8,708 nt of DNA, from positions 1 to 8,708 of the forward strand of contig JAHAGQ010000039.1 of assembly GCA_018373675.1 (NCBI GenBank). The letters are read 5' to 3'. Below, in pieces: positions 7,323-8,708 of this stretch. The notes below the pieces were generated by a model. It was not told where the DNA came from. It ran no database searches and saw only the letters and a program-made list of their open reading frames with translations. The stretch is from Collinsella sp. Lineage in GTDB: Bacteria; Actinomycetota; Coriobacteriia; Coriobacteriales; Coriobacteriaceae. Made by a program: the position numbers and the translations under genes. How positions within the stretch are numbered: position 1 is the stretch's first letter; the number at the start of each line of letters is the position of its first letter.

Positions 7323-8431
7323 TAATTCACCGTCTTTGATAGCTTCAGGTAGTACTTTTCAAGCTTGGGCGCTGCTTTAAAGATGTCATAAGATTCAAAC
7401 GCCCGAGATGTATGAGGGTCGGAGCGATCAACAACATCCCTGTGAGCGGCAAGAATCGCGTCGGACCAGCCCTCGACGCCCGTGCTCAACGGAACAAAGC
7501 TGCACCGACTAGATAACGCAACCTCGTTGGGGACCCTCTCAGAGCAGATGCACGGGAGGCCGGAAGCCTGAGCCTCAATCGCGACCATTCCGAGACCCTC
7601 GTACAGACTGGGGAGTACGAATAAATCAAGCGCCTGATAGATGTCCTGTACATCAGAGATTTGGCCGAGAAAATGCACCGCCGAGGCAATGCCCAGTGAG
7701 CACGCTTTTTCCTCCGCCTGCGGTCGCAGCTTTCCATCGCCACAAATAACAAGAATGGAGTCGGGATTCTGAGCATGCACCGCCTTGAAAACATCAAGCA
7801 AAAACAACTGATTCTTCTGGGAGATGAACCTACCGATATTTCCCAATACCAGTGTATCGTCCTTCGCTCCAAGCTCAGTACGTCGCTCATCCCTAATCGA
7901 TCTATTGAAAGAAAAGACGTTCAGATCGATAGCATTATTAAAAACAGTAAAACGGGATGAGCCGAATAGCCATTTTCCAGCATGCTCGGTGCAGGCGGCC
8001 AAATTAGTCGGATACCTTGTTGAGAAAGGCTTCAAAAAGCCTTTGACAACGTTTTTAGCAAACTCGCCCTTACCGCTCGTAGAGTGGCTGTGGGCTATAC
8101 GCACAGGTACGCCCGCCTTCTTTGCAGCACGAAGCGGAAAGACAGAAAGCGCGTTGATGTGACTGTGCACAATATTCCAGCCCTCTTGTTTATAGAGGCG
8201 CTGAAGCTCTCGCTGGTATTTGACAACATGTTGGTAGGGCGGAATCTCGAAAACCCTGCCGCCGAGCGATTCAATCTCGTCACGGGGAACAAGCGTCGAA
8301 TCGGAATCGACAAGAAAGTCAAACTGTACTTTGCTGTGATCAATATGGCGGTAGTAATTCATGACGACAGCCTCAACACCGCCGCCAACCATCTTGCCAA
8401 CAACCTGAGCCACCCTAACCGGTTCAGTCAT
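7322..8431 (-). CDS. EpsF-like GT4-family glycosyltransferase
   Basis: The 369-residue GT-B enzyme resembles the EpsF/CapM branch of GT4. It has VVGKMVGGGVEAVVMNYY (10-27), in which GGGVE is the acceptor-side glycine loop. It continues with HSHINALSVFPLRAAKKAGV (89-108), IAHSHST (112-118), NNAIDLNVF (165-173), LGNIGRFISQKN (196-207), CGDGKL (230-235) and the EX7E donor motif EGLGMVAIE (278-286) followed by GLPC. It would transfer a sugar onto the lipid-linked primer in the cytoplasm. Being directly after the priming transferase, it is a good candidate for the second sugar of the repeat. The ATG abuts the TAA of that gene with no gap and has a strong GGAGGTG Shine-Dalgarno inside its last codons. 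Its stop overlaps the next start by one base. Length is normal for the branch and no key motif is missing. The donor sugar is not predictable. Confidence 0.93.
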   Translation of the reverse strand: MTEPVRVAQVVGKMVGGGVEAVVMNYYRHIDHSKVQFDFLVDSDSTLVPRDEIESLGGRVFEIPPYQHVVKYQRELQRLYKQEGWNIVHSHINALSVFPLRAAKKAGVPVRIAHSHSTSGKGEFAKNVVKGFLKPFSTRYPTNLAACTEHAGKWLFGSSRFTVFNNAIDLNVFSFNRSIRDERRTELGAKDDTLVLGNIGRFISQKNQLFLLDVFKAVHAQNPDSILVICGDGKLRPQAEEKACSLGIASAVHFLGQISDVQDIYQALDLFVLPSLYEGLGMVAIEAQASGLPCICSERVPNEVALSSRCSFVPLSTGVEGWSDAILAAHRDVVDRSDPHTSRAFESYDIFKAAPKLEKYYLKLSKTVN

Positions 8432-8708
8432 TTAGCAAGCACCTCCACCGGTAAAGACCTCAACGACCGTGAGGAGAACAATCTTCAAGTCCGTGATGAG
8501 GCCGCGCTTGGCGATGTACTCCAAATCACGGCGGACCATCCCGTCGAAGTCGGTGTCGTTGCGATCGGTCACCTGCCACCAGCCGGTGATGCCGGGCTTA
8601 ACGGACAGTCGCTGCAGGTCGTACTCGGTGTACTCCGCAACCTCGTTGGGCAGCGGCGGGCGCGGGCCCACGACAGACATCTGGCCCAAGAACACGTTGA
8701 GGAACTGC
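8432..8708 (-). CDS. Priming undecaprenyl-phosphate sugar-phosphate transferase, C-terminal part (runs off the right edge)
   Basis: The 91 visible residues start QFLNVFLGQMSVVGPRPPLP and include RLSVKPGITGWWQVTDRND, followed by RDLEYIAKRG and TDLKIVLLTV. This is the C-terminal catalytic-domain signature of the bacterial sugar transferase family (WbaP/RfbP/CpsE/PglC-like). Such enzymes move a sugar-1-phosphate from a nucleotide sugar to undecaprenyl phosphate at the inner membrane face, starting each repeat unit. An in-frame GTG at 8695 is not the start: family similarity (QFLN before VFLGQMS) continues to the window edge, so the gene is cut by the window rather than truncated. The catalytic Asp-Glu dyad expected in 'DELPQ' would lie just outside. 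High GC (38 of 60 in 8521-8580) matches rfbA, not the middle of the cluster. The protein ends GGGAC, and its TAA directly touches the next ATG. Confidence 0.92.
   Translation of the reverse strand, partial: QFLNVFLGQMSVVGPRPPLPNEVAEYTEYDLQRLSVKPGITGWWQVTDRNDTDFDGMVRRDLEYIAKRGLITDLKIVLLTVVEVFTGGGAC
8440..8446 (-). promoter_or_regulatory. Strong Shine-Dalgarno inside the end of the priming transferase gene
   Basis: GGAGGTG lies 8 bases before the ATG of the EpsF-like gene. It is formed by the Gly-Gly-Ala codons of the priming transferase's C-terminal GGGAC. The arrangement allows ribosomes finishing the first gene to restart on the second and supports the chosen ATG at 8431. Confidence 0.75.

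Noticed and set aside
8432..8695. GTG at 8695 as the start of a separate small protein
   Set aside because: The frame stays open to the window edge and QFLN just before it matches the priming transferase family, so this is the tail of a longer gene.

Overview
This window is the variable centre of a polysaccharide (capsule/exopolysaccharide) locus, and every gene reads leftward on the minus strand. Both edges are cut inside conserved, high-GC genes. On the right is the C-terminal part of an undecaprenyl-phosphate sugar-phosphate (priming) transferase. On the left is the first 32 codons of glucose-1-phosphate thymidylyltransferase (RfbA/RmlA). Flanks near 63-65 % GC with a Gram-positive-style locus point to a high-GC host. 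The style of the priming transferase and RfbA suggests a gut actinobacterium, such as a Coriobacteriia member like Collinsella or Olsenella. Bifidobacterium is an alternative, and the assignment is only moderately supported.

In transcription order (right to left) the genes are: priming transferase (8708-8432, partial); an EpsF-like GT4 glycosyltransferase (8431-7322); a polysaccharide pyruvyl transferase-family protein (7322-6204); an iron-sulfur FrhB-like (coenzyme F420 hydrogenase/dehydrogenase beta subunit family) protein (6191-4986, TTG start); a second GT4 glycosyltransferase with a cysteine-rich insertion (4993-3776); a GT2 glycosyltransferase (3758-2814); a Wzy-like polymerase (2804-1572); a Wzx-like flippase (1538-129); and rfbA (97-1, partial). 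No gap exceeds 33 bases. No terminator, tRNA, mobile element or CRISPR array is visible, so the set looks like one operon whose promoter lies outside the window.

Together the genes describe a Wzx/Wzy pathway. The priming enzyme puts a sugar-1-phosphate on undecaprenyl phosphate and three glycosyltransferases extend it. The pyruvyl transferase-family and FrhB-like proteins probably modify a sugar or precursor. Wzx flips the lipid-linked repeat and Wzy polymerises it outside. RfbA begins a dTDP-sugar (probably dTDP-L-rhamnose) supply module that continues to the left. The right half (priming transferase to second GT4) is tightly packed, with abutting or overlapping starts and stops and intermediate GC. 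The left half (GT2, wzy, wzx) is more AT-rich with looser spacing, which suggests a mosaic assembled by exchange between conserved flanks. The least understood part is the iron-sulfur protein and its pairing with the pyruvyl transferase-family gene.
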